In this document: positions 1 through 7,765 of the stretch, piece by piece
How the letters are laid out: every line of letters begins with the position of its first letter
Position numbering within the stretch: the first letter of the stretch is position 1
Assembly (NCBI RefSeq): GCF_024170005.1
Contig: NZ_JALJXJ010000001.1
Coordinates: forward strand, 682,001 to 746,000
From: Azospirillum lipoferum
Lineage (GTDB): Bacteria; Pseudomonadota; Alphaproteobacteria; Azospirillales; Azospirillaceae
Length of the DNA: 64,000 bases
Direction: 5' to 3'
The notes under the pieces: generated by a model
The model's database searches: none
Told to the model about the DNA's origin: nothing
Seen by the model: only the letters and a program-made list of their open reading frames with translations
Made by a program: the position numbers and the translations under genes

Positions 1-1
1 G

Positions 2-217
2 ATCATTGTGGAAGGGGCGGCGCAGAATGTCGTGCCCTACCTGCCGCTGAACCAACTGGCCCCGAACGCCACGCCGGTCCCGCAGCAGCAGGCGCCGCGT
101 CAGGCGCCGGCCAGCCCGAGCAGCAACCAGGGGGGCGCACGGTCCGGTACGCAGACGCAGCCGCTGTCCTCGCTGCCCCAGAACTCTTCCCAAAATTCGT
201 CAATGTCCGGCCAGTGA
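2..217 (+). CDS. hflK: HflK C-terminal end (partial)
   Basis: The window opens inside a gene whose last 71 residues are visible. The segment starts with an SPFH-family end (EGAAQNVVPYLPLN) and continues as a disordered tail rich in Pro, Gln and Ser. This is how HflK proteins end, and hflC follows 13 bp later, the usual hflKC order. HflK and HflC form a membrane complex that surrounds and modulates the FtsH protease. The start and the membrane anchor lie upstream of the window. The identification rests on this tail and the hflC neighbour. Confidence 0.85.
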   Translation: MIVEGAAQNVVPYLPLNQLAPNATPVPQQQAPRQAPASPSSNQGGARSGTQTQPLSSLPQNSSQNSSMSGQ

Positions 218-230
218 GGAGGATCGCATC

Positions 231-1154
231 ATGAACCGCACCCTCGCCATCGCCGGTATCGCGATCGTCGCCCTCGGCGTCGTCGCGTCGTCCGCCCTGT
301 TCACCGTCAATGAGGCCCAGCAGGCGCTCGTCCTGCAATTCGGCGAACCGCGCCGGGTGATCCAGGATCCAGGCCTGAAGGTGAAGATCCCCTTCATCCA
401 GGAGGTCCGGCTGCTCGACCGCCGTGTCCTCGACCTCGACCCGCCGGTGGAGCAGGTCATACTGGCCGACCAGAAGCGCCTGGACGTTGATGCCTTCGCC
501 CGCTACCGCATCCATGACCCGCTGCGCTTCTACCAGACTGCCGGGACCGAAGCGGTGGCCGAAACCCGCCTGAACTCCATCGTCAACTCGTCGCTGCGCC
601 GCGTGCTCGGCAACGTGACGGTGCTGGCCGTGCTGTCGGACGAGCGCGCCCGCATCATGACCGACATCAAGGGGCAGGTGAACGACGAGGCCAAGCGCTT
701 CGGCATCGAGATCGTCGACGTCCGCATCCGCCGCGCCGACCTGCCGGAAGAGACCAGCCAGTCGATCTTCGCTCGTATGCGGTCCGAACGTGAACGCGAA
801 GCGGCCGAAGCCCGCGCCCAGGGCCAGGAGCAGTCGCAGCAGATCAAGTCGCGCGCCGAACGCGAACGGACGGTCATCATCGCCGAGGCTCAGCGCGACG
901 CGCAGATCCTGCGCGGCGAAGGCGACAACAGTGCGCTGAAGCTGATTGCCGAGGCGACCTCCCAGGACCCCGGCTTCTACGGCTTCTACCGGTCGCTCGA
1001 AGCCTATCGGAAGTCGCTGAACGGCAACGACACTACCATGGTGCTGTCGCCGACCGGAGAGTTCTTCCGCTACTTCAACGGCGTCGGTCCGCAGGCCGGA
1101 GGCGGCGCGCCCGCACCGGCAGTTCCGGCACCTGCGCCGGCCCCGGCGCAGTAA
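231..1154 (+). CDS. hflC: HflC, FtsH-associated SPFH membrane protein
   Basis: This is the partner of HflK in the complex that restrains FtsH proteolysis of membrane proteins. The 307-residue protein has one N-terminal membrane anchor (about residues 4-25), a band-7/SPFH domain (about 25-190) and a charged helical region rich in Glu, Arg and Ala (about 180-235). It ends in an Ala/Pro tail. The ATG is preceded by GAGGAGG at good distance. The gene follows hflK by 13 bp, so the two are almost certainly cotranscribed. A Do-type periplasmic protease follows, giving a membrane quality-control group. Length and domain order are normal for HflC. Confidence 0.95.
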   Translation: MNRTLAIAGIAIVALGVVASSALFTVNEAQQALVLQFGEPRRVIQDPGLKVKIPFIQEVRLLDRRVLDLDPPVEQVILADQKRLDVDAFARYRIHDPLRFYQTAGTEAVAETRLNSIVNSSLRRVLGNVTVLAVLSDERARIMTDIKGQVNDEAKRFGIEIVDVRIRRADLPEETSQSIFARMRSEREREAAEARAQGQEQSQQIKSRAERERTVIIAEAQRDAQILRGEGDNSALKLIAEATSQDPGFYGFYRSLEAYRKSLNGNDTTMVLSPTGEFFRYFNGVGPQAGGGAPAPAVPAPAPAPAQ

Positions 1155-1405
1155 GGTCGCGTCCAAAGATGAAAGAGGCTTGGGGCCGGGTCGGGTTTGC
1201 CCCTGACCCGGCCGCAGCCATATCCGGCTCCCATGGTCCGCAGAAATGGTTCGAAAGAAGTCCCCGGGCTTAAGATTTCCACTGGTGCCGACTGGACCGG
1301 CACGCCATCTTGCGGCCATACTCTTGGCCCAACACCTATATGGCCCAGAACTGGGCGGCCGCTCCCGTCCATGGAATCGGCCGGACGTCTGGTAGGGAGA
1401 GCACG

Positions 1406-2992
1406 TTGATTCGCATACCCAACTTCGAACCCGCCACGCGCGGCGCCGTGGCCGAGGCCCGGCCTCGCAAGGCGGGCGTCCGGCCGCTGGTCGCCGCCAT
1501 CGTCTGGGGCATGACGTCGGTCCTGGCCGGCGGCGCGGTGATGGGCGGATTCGCCGCCGCGCCGGCCCAGGCCCAGGCGGCGACGCCGAACCGCAACGCG
1601 CCCGGCAGCTTCGCCGATCTGGCGGAAAAGCTGCTGCCGGCGGTCGTCAACATCTCCACCAGCCAGAATGCGCCGCAGCGCCCGCAGGGCCAGCGCCCGG
1701 AGATCCCGCAATTCCCGCCGGGCTCGCCCTTCGAAGATTTCTTCAAGGACTTCTTCGACCGCCAGCAGCAGCAGGACCAGCCGCAGCGCAAGGCGACGTC
1801 GCTGGGATCCGGCTTCATCATCGACGCCAAGAACGGCTATGTGGTCACCAACAACCATGTCGTTCAGGACGCCGACGAGATCACCGTTATCCTGCAGGAC
1901 GACACCAACATCAAGGCGGAGCTGGTCGGCAAGGACAGCAAGACCGATCTTGCCCTGCTGAAGATCAAGACCAGCCATCCGCTGGTCGCCGTGCCCTTCG
2001 GCGACAGTGACGCCATGCGCGTTGGCGACTGGGTTCTGGCCATCGGCAACCCGTTCGGCCTGGGTGGGTCGGTCACTGCCGGTATCATCTCTGCGCGCCA
2101 GCGCAACATCGACGCCGGCCCGTATGACGACTTCCTGCAGACGGACGCCTCGATCAACCGCGGCAATTCCGGTGGCCCGATGTTCAACCTGAACGGCGAG
2201 GTCATCGGCATCAACACCGCCATCTTCTCGCCATCGGGCGGGTCGGTCGGCATCGGCTTCGCCATTCCGTCCAACCTCGCCAAGCAGGTGGTGGCGCAGC
2301 TGAAGGACTATGGCAAGACCCGCCGCGGCTGGCTGGGCGTGCGCATCCAGGCGGTGACGCCGGAGATCGCCGAGAGCCTTGGCCTGCCGGGGGGGCACAA
2401 GGGCGCGCTGGTCGCCTCCGTCACGCCGGACGGCCCGGCCGCCAAGGGCGGCATCCAGGCCGGCGACGTGGTGACCAAGTTCGACGGCAAGGAAATCGAC
2501 GAGATGCGCCGCCTGCCGCGCGTCGTCGCCGAGACCTCCATCGACAAGGCCGTCCCGGTCGAGGTGTGGCGCAAGGGCAAGGCTCAGACCGTCCAGGTCA
2601 AGGTCGGCGAGCTTGAGGCCGCCGAGGAGCAGGGCCTGCTCGCCGCCGGTCCGGACGAGAAGCAGCAGCCGAAGGACAAGGCCCCGGCGCAGAAGCCGAC
2701 CGAATCGCTGGGCATGAAGCTGACCGCCATTACCCCGGAACTGCGCCAGCAGTACGAGATCAAGCCCGACATGAAGGGCGTGGTCATCACCGATGTGGCC
2801 GGCAACTCCACCGCGGCGGAAAAGGGCCTGCGCGCGGGCGACGTCATCATCGAGGTCGGCCAGGAAGAGGTCCGCAAGCCCGAGGACGTGACTGCCAAGG
2901 TCCAGAAGGCCAAGGAGCAGAGCAAGAAGTCCGTCCTGCTTCTGGTCGACCGCAAGGGCGACCTGCGCTTCGTGGCGATCCCGCTCAGCTGA
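1406..2992 (+). CDS. Do/DegP-family periplasmic serine protease
   Basis: This is a periplasmic protease/chaperone of the HtrA family. I chose a TTG start at 1406 because GGTAGGGAGA sits just upstream; the frame is open further 5' but has no better signal. The 528-residue product has an N-terminal hydrophobic signal or anchor segment ending near AAPAQAQA. The trypsin-like domain carries the triad His151 (NNHVV), Asp181 (KTDLALL) and Ser255 (GNSGGP), followed by two PDZ domains. A Gln-rich stretch precedes the protease core, as in DegP LA loops. It lies about 250 bp after hflC and ends in a clear terminator. DegP, DegQ and MucD cannot be separated from sequence alone. Confidence 0.93.
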   Translation: MIRIPNFEPATRGAVAEARPRKAGVRPLVAAIVWGMTSVLAGGAVMGGFAAAPAQAQAATPNRNAPGSFADLAEKLLPAVVNISTSQNAPQRPQGQRPEIPQFPPGSPFEDFFKDFFDRQQQQDQPQRKATSLGSGFIIDAKNGYVVTNNHVVQDADEITVILQDDTNIKAELVGKDSKTDLALLKIKTSHPLVAVPFGDSDAMRVGDWVLAIGNPFGLGGSVTAGIISARQRNIDAGPYDDFLQTDASINRGNSGGPMFNLNGEVIGINTAIFSPSGGSVGIGFAIPSNLAKQVVAQLKDYGKTRRGWLGVRIQAVTPEIAESLGLPGGHKGALVASVTPDGPAAKGGIQAGDVVTKFDGKEIDEMRRLPRVVAETSIDKAVPVEVWRKGKAQTVQVKVGELEAAEEQGLLAAGPDEKQQPKDKAPAQKPTESLGMKLTAITPELRQQYEIKPDMKGVVITDVAGNSTAAEKGLRAGDVIIEVGQEEVRKPEDVTAKVQKAKEQSKKSVLLLVDRKGDLRFVAIPLS

Positions 2993-3011
2993 CTGGCTGC
3001 GGTAAAGGAAC

Positions 3012-3050
3012 AAGGGCGTCGGCGGGAGACCACCGGCGCCCTTTTTGTTT
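3012..3050 (+). terminator. Rho-independent terminator after the Do protease
   Basis: An AGGGCGTCGGCGG arm pairs with CCACCGGCGCCCT around an AGAC-like loop, with one or two wobble or mismatched positions, followed by TTTTTGTTT. It starts about 20 bp after the protease stop codon. Confidence 0.8.
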
Positions 3051-3082
3051 GCGTACTGTGGGAGGAGCGGGGGGCTGAACGC

Positions 3083-3259
3083 TTATTGCGCCCCGTCCAG
3101 CAGCATTGCCAGCGCAACGGCGCCGGCCAGCAGGGCGCACAGGGTGGCGACGATGGCGAGGCTGCGTAGATACTGGCGGAACTCGCCCTGCTTCCAGGCG
3201 CTGCGCCCCAGCAGCATCAGATAGCCGATCATAGCGGCGGCGATGATCTGCCAGCCCAT
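3083..3259 (-). CDS. Small two-helix membrane protein of unknown function
   Basis: This is a 58-residue protein with the ATG at 3259, preceded by AGGGCGGA. It consists of two hydrophobic helices (about residues 3-18 and 34-54) joined by a polar, positively charged loop (RSAWKQGEFRQYLRS). The frame is open further upstream (to 3382), but that extension is Arg-rich and has no better ribosome site. I recognise no family. It is convergent with the protease operon and stands alone. The membrane location follows from hydrophobicity; the function is unknown. Confidence 0.55.
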   Translation of the reverse strand: MGWQIIAAAMIGYLMLLGRSAWKQGEFRQYLRSLAIVATLCALLAGAVALAMLLDGAQ

Positions 3260-3454
3260 TCCGCCCTCATCCTGTTTCCGCCGGATGCGGAAGCCGGCAG
3301 AAATGCGCATGAGCGGCTTGGCGGGGTCAAGCCTAAGCCGATGGCTGAAAGCTTTTCTATATCGAAAGTGCAGCCTCTCCATTCGGGTTATCTAATGGCA
3401 TCACCCCACTGGCGGCAGTTGGCGCAACTCGGTGTGAGAAAAATGCGGCATGAC

Positions 3455-3481
3455 TTGCTTATGAGATACTCTCATACGCAA
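3455..3481. promoter_or_regulatory. 27-bp dyad, candidate operator upstream of LuxR-type regulator
   Basis: The arms TTGC-t-TATGAGA (3455-3466) and TCTCATA-c-GCAA (3470-3481) are separated by TAC. Eleven of twelve arm positions pair, and the inner 7-bp arms are perfect. It lies in a 520-bp relatively AT-rich gene-poor stretch (3260-3782) between the divergent small membrane protein and the response regulator, about 300 bp before the latter's start. There is no T-run, so it is not a terminator. It looks like a binding site for a dimeric regulator. The rest of the gap contains a GGGGG/CCCCC hairpin near 3636-3652 and nothing else I can name. Confidence 0.55.
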
Positions 3482-3782
3482 ATAAGTGGTGGTTAACAAA
3501 ACAGTTAATGCCTTTGCGCATAACAATGTTCGCTGCTGTGATATCTTTGGATCCGGAAATCTTGGAGAGGCTTTGCGCATATGCCCAATGCGTTCTTCTT
3601 TTAACTCCGGAGAGTGGTACCGTAGGACACGACACGGGGGTAACCTCCCCCTAAATAACGGCCTGCCGAAGCTATCGAGGGGTAATCGCCGAATCGCCAA
3701 AGCGTCGGGACCTTCCTCTGTACAACGGCCTTCATCCTGGCCACGACGTCATGACGATCGACCAAAATCGCGGGAGCGGACG

Positions 3783-4472
3783 ATGGACTCAGTGCGCGCT
3801 TTTCTAATCGACTCGAACAAGCTGTTTCGCGAGGGGCTGAAGCGCCTGCTCGATGATTCGCCTTTCCAAATCGTTGCCGAGGCGGGAAACCTGCGGGAGG
3901 CGCTGGGGTCGGTTGAAAGCGGCTTGCGGCCGCAGCTGGTCCTTCTGGACCTGCAGAATGGCGGTGACGAGGAAGCGGACGGGATGCGCCGCCTGCGCGC
4001 CTTTCTGCCGGAAACCCGCATGGTCATCCTGACCAGCGACCTGTGCACCCGCCGCCTCGCCAACGCGCTGGAAGCCGGTGCCGACGGCTACCTGATGAAG
4101 GACCTGTCGTCCGACGCGCTGGCCCAGTCGCTGAAGCTGGTGATGATGGGTGAGAAGGTGTTCCCGACCCATCTGGCGGCTCTGCTGATCTCCGGCCGTG
4201 TCAATGGCAACGGTACCGAGATGCCGGTGTCGCGCAAGGGCCTGTCGCAGCGTGAGGTGCAGATCCTGCGCTGCCTGCTGAACGGCGACAGCAACAAGAT
4301 GATCGCCAACCACCTGAACATCACGGAAGCCACCGTGAAGGTTCACCTGAAGAGCCTGCTGCGCAAGATCAACGCTTCCAACCGCACCCAGGCGGCCATC
4401 TGGGCGCTGAACAACGGAATTGGTGGCGAACTGGCCGGTGCCAATGTGGTTGCCGCTGCGGCGAACCAGTAA
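3783..4472 (+). CDS. NarL/FixJ-family (LuxR-type) response regulator
   Basis: This 229-residue two-component regulator has an N-terminal receiver domain with Asp56 (VLLDLQ) as the phosphoacceptor and Lys106 (YLMKDLS) as the switch lysine. The usual acidic pair at the receiver start is Asp10-Ser11, so one acidic residue is replaced. The C-terminal GerE helix-turn-helix spans about 152-215 (LSQREVQILRCLLNGDSNK). The ATG at 3783 has GGGAGCGG upstream; the longer open frame to 3486 has no comparable signal. No cognate kinase is adjacent, because the kinase gene downstream is convergent and pairs with an OmpR-type regulator. The long upstream region with a large dyad suggests it is tightly controlled, possibly by itself. 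Confidence 0.88.
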   Translation: MDSVRAFLIDSNKLFREGLKRLLDDSPFQIVAEAGNLREALGSVESGLRPQLVLLDLQNGGDEEADGMRRLRAFLPETRMVILTSDLCTRRLANALEAGADGYLMKDLSSDALAQSLKLVMMGEKVFPTHLAALLISGRVNGNGTEMPVSRKGLSQREVQILRCLLNGDSNKMIANHLNITEATVKVHLKSLLRKINASNRTQAAIWALNNGIGGELAGANVVAAAANQ

Positions 4473-4496
4473 CCACGCGCCTGTCCATTGCCCCAA

Positions 4497-4527
4497 CCCC
4501 ACCTTGCCCGCTTGCGGGAAGGTGGGG
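4497..4527. repeat. REP-like palindromic hairpin
   Basis: CCCCACCTTgCCCGC pairs with GCGGGAAGGTGGGG, with one bulged G. It lies 25 bp after the response regulator stop and has no T-run directly behind it. It resembles the dispersed GC-rich intergenic palindromes common in such genomes, but only one copy is seen in this window. Confidence 0.5.
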
Positions 4528-4557
4528 GGACGAGGCAGTCCTTGCATGACATGAATT

Positions 4558-4584
4558 GCCCGCCTGAATGAAGGCGGGCTTTTT
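4558..4584. terminator. Terminator between convergent genes
   Basis: A perfect 8-bp stem GCCCGCCT/AGGCGGGC with a 6-nt loop is followed by TTTTT on the plus strand. It terminates the LuxR-type regulator. The convergent sensor kinase gene ends 20 bp further on. Confidence 0.85.
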
Positions 4585-4604
4585 CATGGGATTACTTCAT
4601 TGGA

Positions 4605-6005
4605 TCAGACCGGAAGCCGGATCACCGCGCGCAGGCCGCCATAGGGGCTGTCGTCCAGCGTGATGTCGCCGCCATGGCTGCGCGCCACGTCCCGAGCGAT
4701 GGTCAGGCCGAGGCCGGAACCCCCGGTGTCGAGATTGCGGCTGCTGTCGACGCGGAAGAAGGGCTTGAACACGTCGTCGCGCAGATAGGCGGGGATGCCG
4801 GGGCCGTCGTCGTCCACCGTGATCTCGATTACGCCGTCCTTGCGTTCGGCCTTGACCCAGGCCGTACCGGCATGCCGACCGGCATTGACCAGCAAGTTGG
4901 CGATGCAACGGCGCACCGCATTGGGGCGCAGCGGCAGGGTCAGCCCCTCCGGTGCGGTCAGCGTTACCTCGGTGCCCTCGCGGCGGGCACCGGCAGCGAC
5001 CTCATTCAGCAGGCGGGTCAGGTCGGTCGGTTGCACTGCCTCCGTCCCCTCGCCGCGGGCGAAGGCGAGATAGCCTTCGATCATCTCCTCCATCTCGGCG
5101 ACGTCGGCCTTCAGTTCCTCCACTTCGGGGTCGAGGTCGGGATCCTCGATCATGTCGAGCGCCAGCTTCATCCTGGTCAGCGGCGTGCGCAAATCGTGGC
5201 TGACGCCAGCCAGCATCTCGGTGCGCTGATTGATCTGGCGCTGGATGCGTTCGCGCATCAGCAGGAAGGCCGAGGCCGCCTGCCGCACCTCCGTCGCCCC
5301 TTCCATCTTGAAGTTGGAGACGTCGCGGCCTTTGCCGAGCGCGTCAGCGGCGATCGCCAGCCGCTTGATCGGCCGGATCTGGTTGCGCATGAACAGGATG
5401 GCGACAGCGAACAGCACGATGGCCGACCCGACCATCCACAGGATGAAGATGTAGCTGGTGGGCGTGAACAGCCGGCGCTCCGGCGACATCACCGACAGCA
5501 CGCCATCGGCCATCTGCACCCGGATCTCGTACCATTCATGGGCGACGCGGGTGTTGATGGTGAAGGGGCGGCCGACCCGGTCGTCCAGCGCCTTGCCCAA
5601 CGTGCGCTCCAGCAGGCCGCTCAACGCACGGCGCTTGTCCGGCAGGATCTGATCCGGTTCCACCGTGACGATCAGGTCGGTGGTGCGGGCGGCGGTGGCG
5701 AGCGTCCAGTCGCGCCCGTCCTGTGATGGGTCGCGCTCCAGCATGGCGATCACGGTGGCGATGTCGCCGGCGACCGCATAGGCCAGCCGGTTGGTCACCG
5801 TGTCCCAGTGGCGGTCGTAGAAAATCCAGGTCGCCACCGCCTGCGCCAGGATCACCGGCGTGACGATGATCAGCAGGGAGCGCCCGAACAGGGTGCGCGG
5901 CAGGAAGCGTTTCAGGAACGGCGTGCGCCGCCGCCGTTCGGCCCGGCGGGCCGCCGCCCGGCCGGCCGCGGCACCATCGGTTCCGGCCTGTCCGCTCGCC
6001 GTCAC
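4605..6005 (-). CDS. EnvZ-like sensor histidine kinase
   Basis: This is the membrane sensor kinase of the adjacent OmpR-type regulator. The 466-residue protein has a basic N-terminus, two membrane helices (about 42-62 and 185-206) enclosing a roughly 120-residue periplasmic domain, HAMP, a HisKA domain with His270 (GVSHDLRTPL), and an ATPase domain with DDDGPGIP and GGSGLGLTI boxes. The start is GTG at 6005, overlapping the regulator's stop (GTGA), which implies translational coupling. The architecture is EnvZ/RisS/CenK-like; the signal is unknown. The order regulator then kinase, close to a PetP-like MarR gene, resembles arrangements seen in other alphaproteobacteria. Confidence 0.92.
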   Translation of the reverse strand: MTASGQAGTDGAAAGRAAARRAERRRRTPFLKRFLPRTLFGRSLLIIVTPVILAQAVATWIFYDRHWDTVTNRLAYAVAGDIATVIAMLERDPSQDGRDWTLATAARTTDLIVTVEPDQILPDKRRALSGLLERTLGKALDDRVGRPFTINTRVAHEWYEIRVQMADGVLSVMSPERRLFTPTSYIFILWMVGSAIVLFAVAILFMRNQIRPIKRLAIAADALGKGRDVSNFKMEGATEVRQAASAFLLMRERIQRQINQRTEMLAGVSHDLRTPLTRMKLALDMIEDPDLDPEVEELKADVAEMEEMIEGYLAFARGEGTEAVQPTDLTRLLNEVAAGARREGTEVTLTAPEGLTLPLRPNAVRRCIANLLVNAGRHAGTAWVKAERKDGVIEITVDDDGPGIPAYLRDDVFKPFFRVDSSRNLDTGGSGLGLTIARDVARSHGGDITLDDSPYGGLRAVIRLPV

Positions 6006-6703
6006 GGATCGGGCCTCAGCACGTAACCCTCACCGCGGACCGTGTGGAGATAGCGCGGCTCGCGTGGGTCTGCCTCGATCTTGCGGCGCAGGCGGGTGAC
6101 CTGGACGTCAACGGTGCGGGCGTTGCCGGCGACCTTGCTGCGCTCCGTCAGTTCGTCGCGCGTGAAGGTTACGCCGGGGGAGGCGGCGAGGATGCGCAGC
6201 AGGCTGGCTTCCGCCGTGGTCAGGCGGATCACCTCGTCGCCCTGGCGCAGTTCGTCACGATCGGGCAGGTAGGTGAGGGGGCCGAGCCGCACCGGGGCGG
6301 CGGGTGGGGACGTCGGTTCCGGCGGGCGCGCGGCCTGACGGCGCAGGATGGAGTTGATGCGCAGCAGAAGCTCGCGCGGGTTGAAGGGCTTGGCGAGATA
6401 GTCGTCGGCCCCGGCCTCCAGCCCGGCGATGCGGTCATCCGGCTCGTCGCGGGCGGTCAGCAGCAGGATCGGCAGGTCGCGCTCGCGCCGCAGCGATTCG
6501 GTCAGCGATAGCCCCGATTCGCCCGGCATCATGATGTCGAGCACCAGCAGGTCGAAGGCCAGCCCGCCCAGCTGCGCCCGCGCGTCGGTGGCGTCGCGGG
6601 CGGTGCTGACCAGAAAGCCGTTGCTGGTGAGGTATTTGCGCAAGAGTTCGCGCAGGCGGGTGTCGTCGTCGACGACCAGGATGTGGGGCTGATCTTCGGT
6701 CAT
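6002..6703 (-). CDS. OmpR-family response regulator (PetR/CenR-like)
   Basis: This 233-residue DNA-binding response regulator is the partner of the kinase that follows with a 4-bp overlap. The receiver has the acidic triad Asp12-14, phosphoacceptor Asp56 (VLDIMMPG) and Lys105 (YLAKPF). A Pro-rich linker leads to a winged-helix domain (about 135-230) with the NARTVDVQVTRLRRKIE recognition-helix region. The ATG at 6703 is chosen because the receiver starts directly after it. The PetR/CenR assignment is an inference from overall type and from the nearby PetP-like gene; the targets are unknown. Confidence 0.92.
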   Translation of the reverse strand: MTEDQPHILVVDDDTRLRELLRKYLTSNGFLVSTARDATDARAQLGGLAFDLLVLDIMMPGESGLSLTESLRRERDLPILLLTARDEPDDRIAGLEAGADDYLAKPFNPRELLLRINSILRRQAARPPEPTSPPAAPVRLGPLTYLPDRDELRQGDEVIRLTTAEASLLRILAASPGVTFTRDELTERSKVAGNARTVDVQVTRLRRKIEADPREPRYLHTVRGEGYVLRPDP

Positions 6704-6872
6704 GGCCGGACTATAACGCGGCTCCCCGCAATCGACATAGAGCGGCCTTGCAGGACATTTCCTGGGTATGCATGGCGGGCAGGCGTGTAAGCGCTTGGCC
6801 GTTTCGGCCCCGATCCGTGTTAATCTCCATATGCCCTCCGCTGAGGGCCGAGAGACACGAGGAGCGATCACG

Positions 6873-7118
6873 ATGGCCTATGACCACAGGTCCAACGACC
6901 CCCGGGACCTGGACGCCCAAGACCTCGCCGAAATGACCCGCGCCTTCCTGGCGAAGGGCGGGAACATTGTCCAATGCCCGCCGGGCGCTTCCGAAAACGT
7001 GGTGTATCGCAAGGGCGGCTTCCGCCGTCGCAATCCCAACGACGCGAAGCCGGCCGGGGAGAAGCCGGCCGACACGACCGCCGCCGCTCCGGCGGCACCC
7101 GAATCGAAAGCCGGCTGA
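6873..7118 (+). CDS. Small acidic/basic hypothetical protein
   Basis: This 81-residue soluble protein starts at an ATG preceded by GAGGAGCGATCACG. The first 55 residues look ordered and end in a basic FRRRNPND motif; the tail is a low-complexity Ala/Pro/Lys stretch. There is no signal peptide, membrane helix or known motif. It is divergent from the OmpR-type regulator (169 bp apart) and convergent with the MarR gene. The ribosome site and codon use support a real gene; I cannot assign a function. Confidence 0.65.
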   Translation: MAYDHRSNDPRDLDAQDLAEMTRAFLAKGGNIVQCPPGASENVVYRKGGFRRRNPNDAKPAGEKPADTTAAAPAAPESKAG

Positions 7119-7139
7119 TCCGCTTCAGCGTTTATCCGT

Positions 7140-7652
7140 TCAGCGTTTGACGGCAAGACGGGCAGGGGGAACGGGCGGAGCGAACTTCGCCCGGTCCTCC
7201 TCGTCCAGCATGCCCATCATCACCTTGCGGAATCCCTCCACCGCTTCCGCCCCCGCCATGCGATAGGCGCGGGCGATGCGCTGACGCTGGGTTTCGGACA
7301 GCTGGCGTTCCAGTTCCACTCCCTTTTCCGTCAGCTCCAGCAAGCGCTGCCGCCGGTCGCGGGCGCCGGTCTGCTGGTCGATGAAACCCTGGCGCACCAG
7401 TTCGCCCAGCACGCGCGACAGGCTCTGCTTGGTGATCTTCAGAATCGCCAGCAGTTCCGACACCGTAATCTTGGGATAACGGCCGACGAAGTAGATCACG
7501 CGGTGATGCGCGCGGCCGAAGCCGATCTCCGCCAGAATTTCGTCCGGTTCGGCGGTAAATTCGCGGTAGGCGTAGAAAAGCAGCTCCATCCCGGTGCGGA
7601 GTTCCTCCTCGCGGAGGAAGAGCTGGTTCACGCCCGCTTTAAGGTCAGCCAT
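7140..7652 (-). CDS. MarR-family transcriptional regulator (PetP-like)
   Basis: This 170-residue winged-helix regulator has the MarR core: GFGRAHHRVIYFVGRYP, then the recognition region ITVSELLAILKITKQSLSR, then the wing with GARDRRQRLLELTEKG. These stretches resemble PetP, which in Rhodobacter is encoded with the OmpR-type PetR. Here an OmpR-type regulator/kinase pair is two genes away on the same strand, which supports but does not prove that relationship. The DNA targets are unknown. A 16-bp near-palindrome 22 bp upstream of the start is a likely autoregulatory operator. Confidence 0.88.
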   Translation of the reverse strand: MADLKAGVNQLFLREEELRTGMELLFYAYREFTAEPDEILAEIGFGRAHHRVIYFVGRYPKITVSELLAILKITKQSLSRVLGELVRQGFIDQQTGARDRRQRLLELTEKGVELERQLSETQRQRIARAYRMAGAEAVEGFRKVMMGMLDEEDRAKFAPPVPPARLAVKR

Positions 7653-7673
7653 GGCGACGCGATTGGTTCGATT

Positions 7674-7689
7674 TGTTCTAATTAGGACA
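7674..7689. promoter_or_regulatory. MarR-type operator palindrome
   Basis: The 16-bp sequence TGTTCTAATTAGGACA is palindromic except at one base pair. It sits 22-37 bp upstream of the MarR start codon in an AT-richer promoter region. Size and position fit autorepression by the MarR protein; binding is inferred. Confidence 0.5.
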
Positions 7690-7765
7690 GCAACTCAGAC
7701 ATAAACAATCGTGCGCCCGGTTACAAGGATAAGCTCGTTCCCGCAAACGGCTTTTCCTCCGCGCC

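Noticed and set aside
1070-3013. 647-residue open frame opposite the Do protease gene
   Set aside because: It is an antisense shadow in GC-rich DNA; the opposite strand has a complete protease with all catalytic motifs. Similar long antisense frames opposite pyrG, macA, gyrA, glgP and prfC were dismissed for the same reason.
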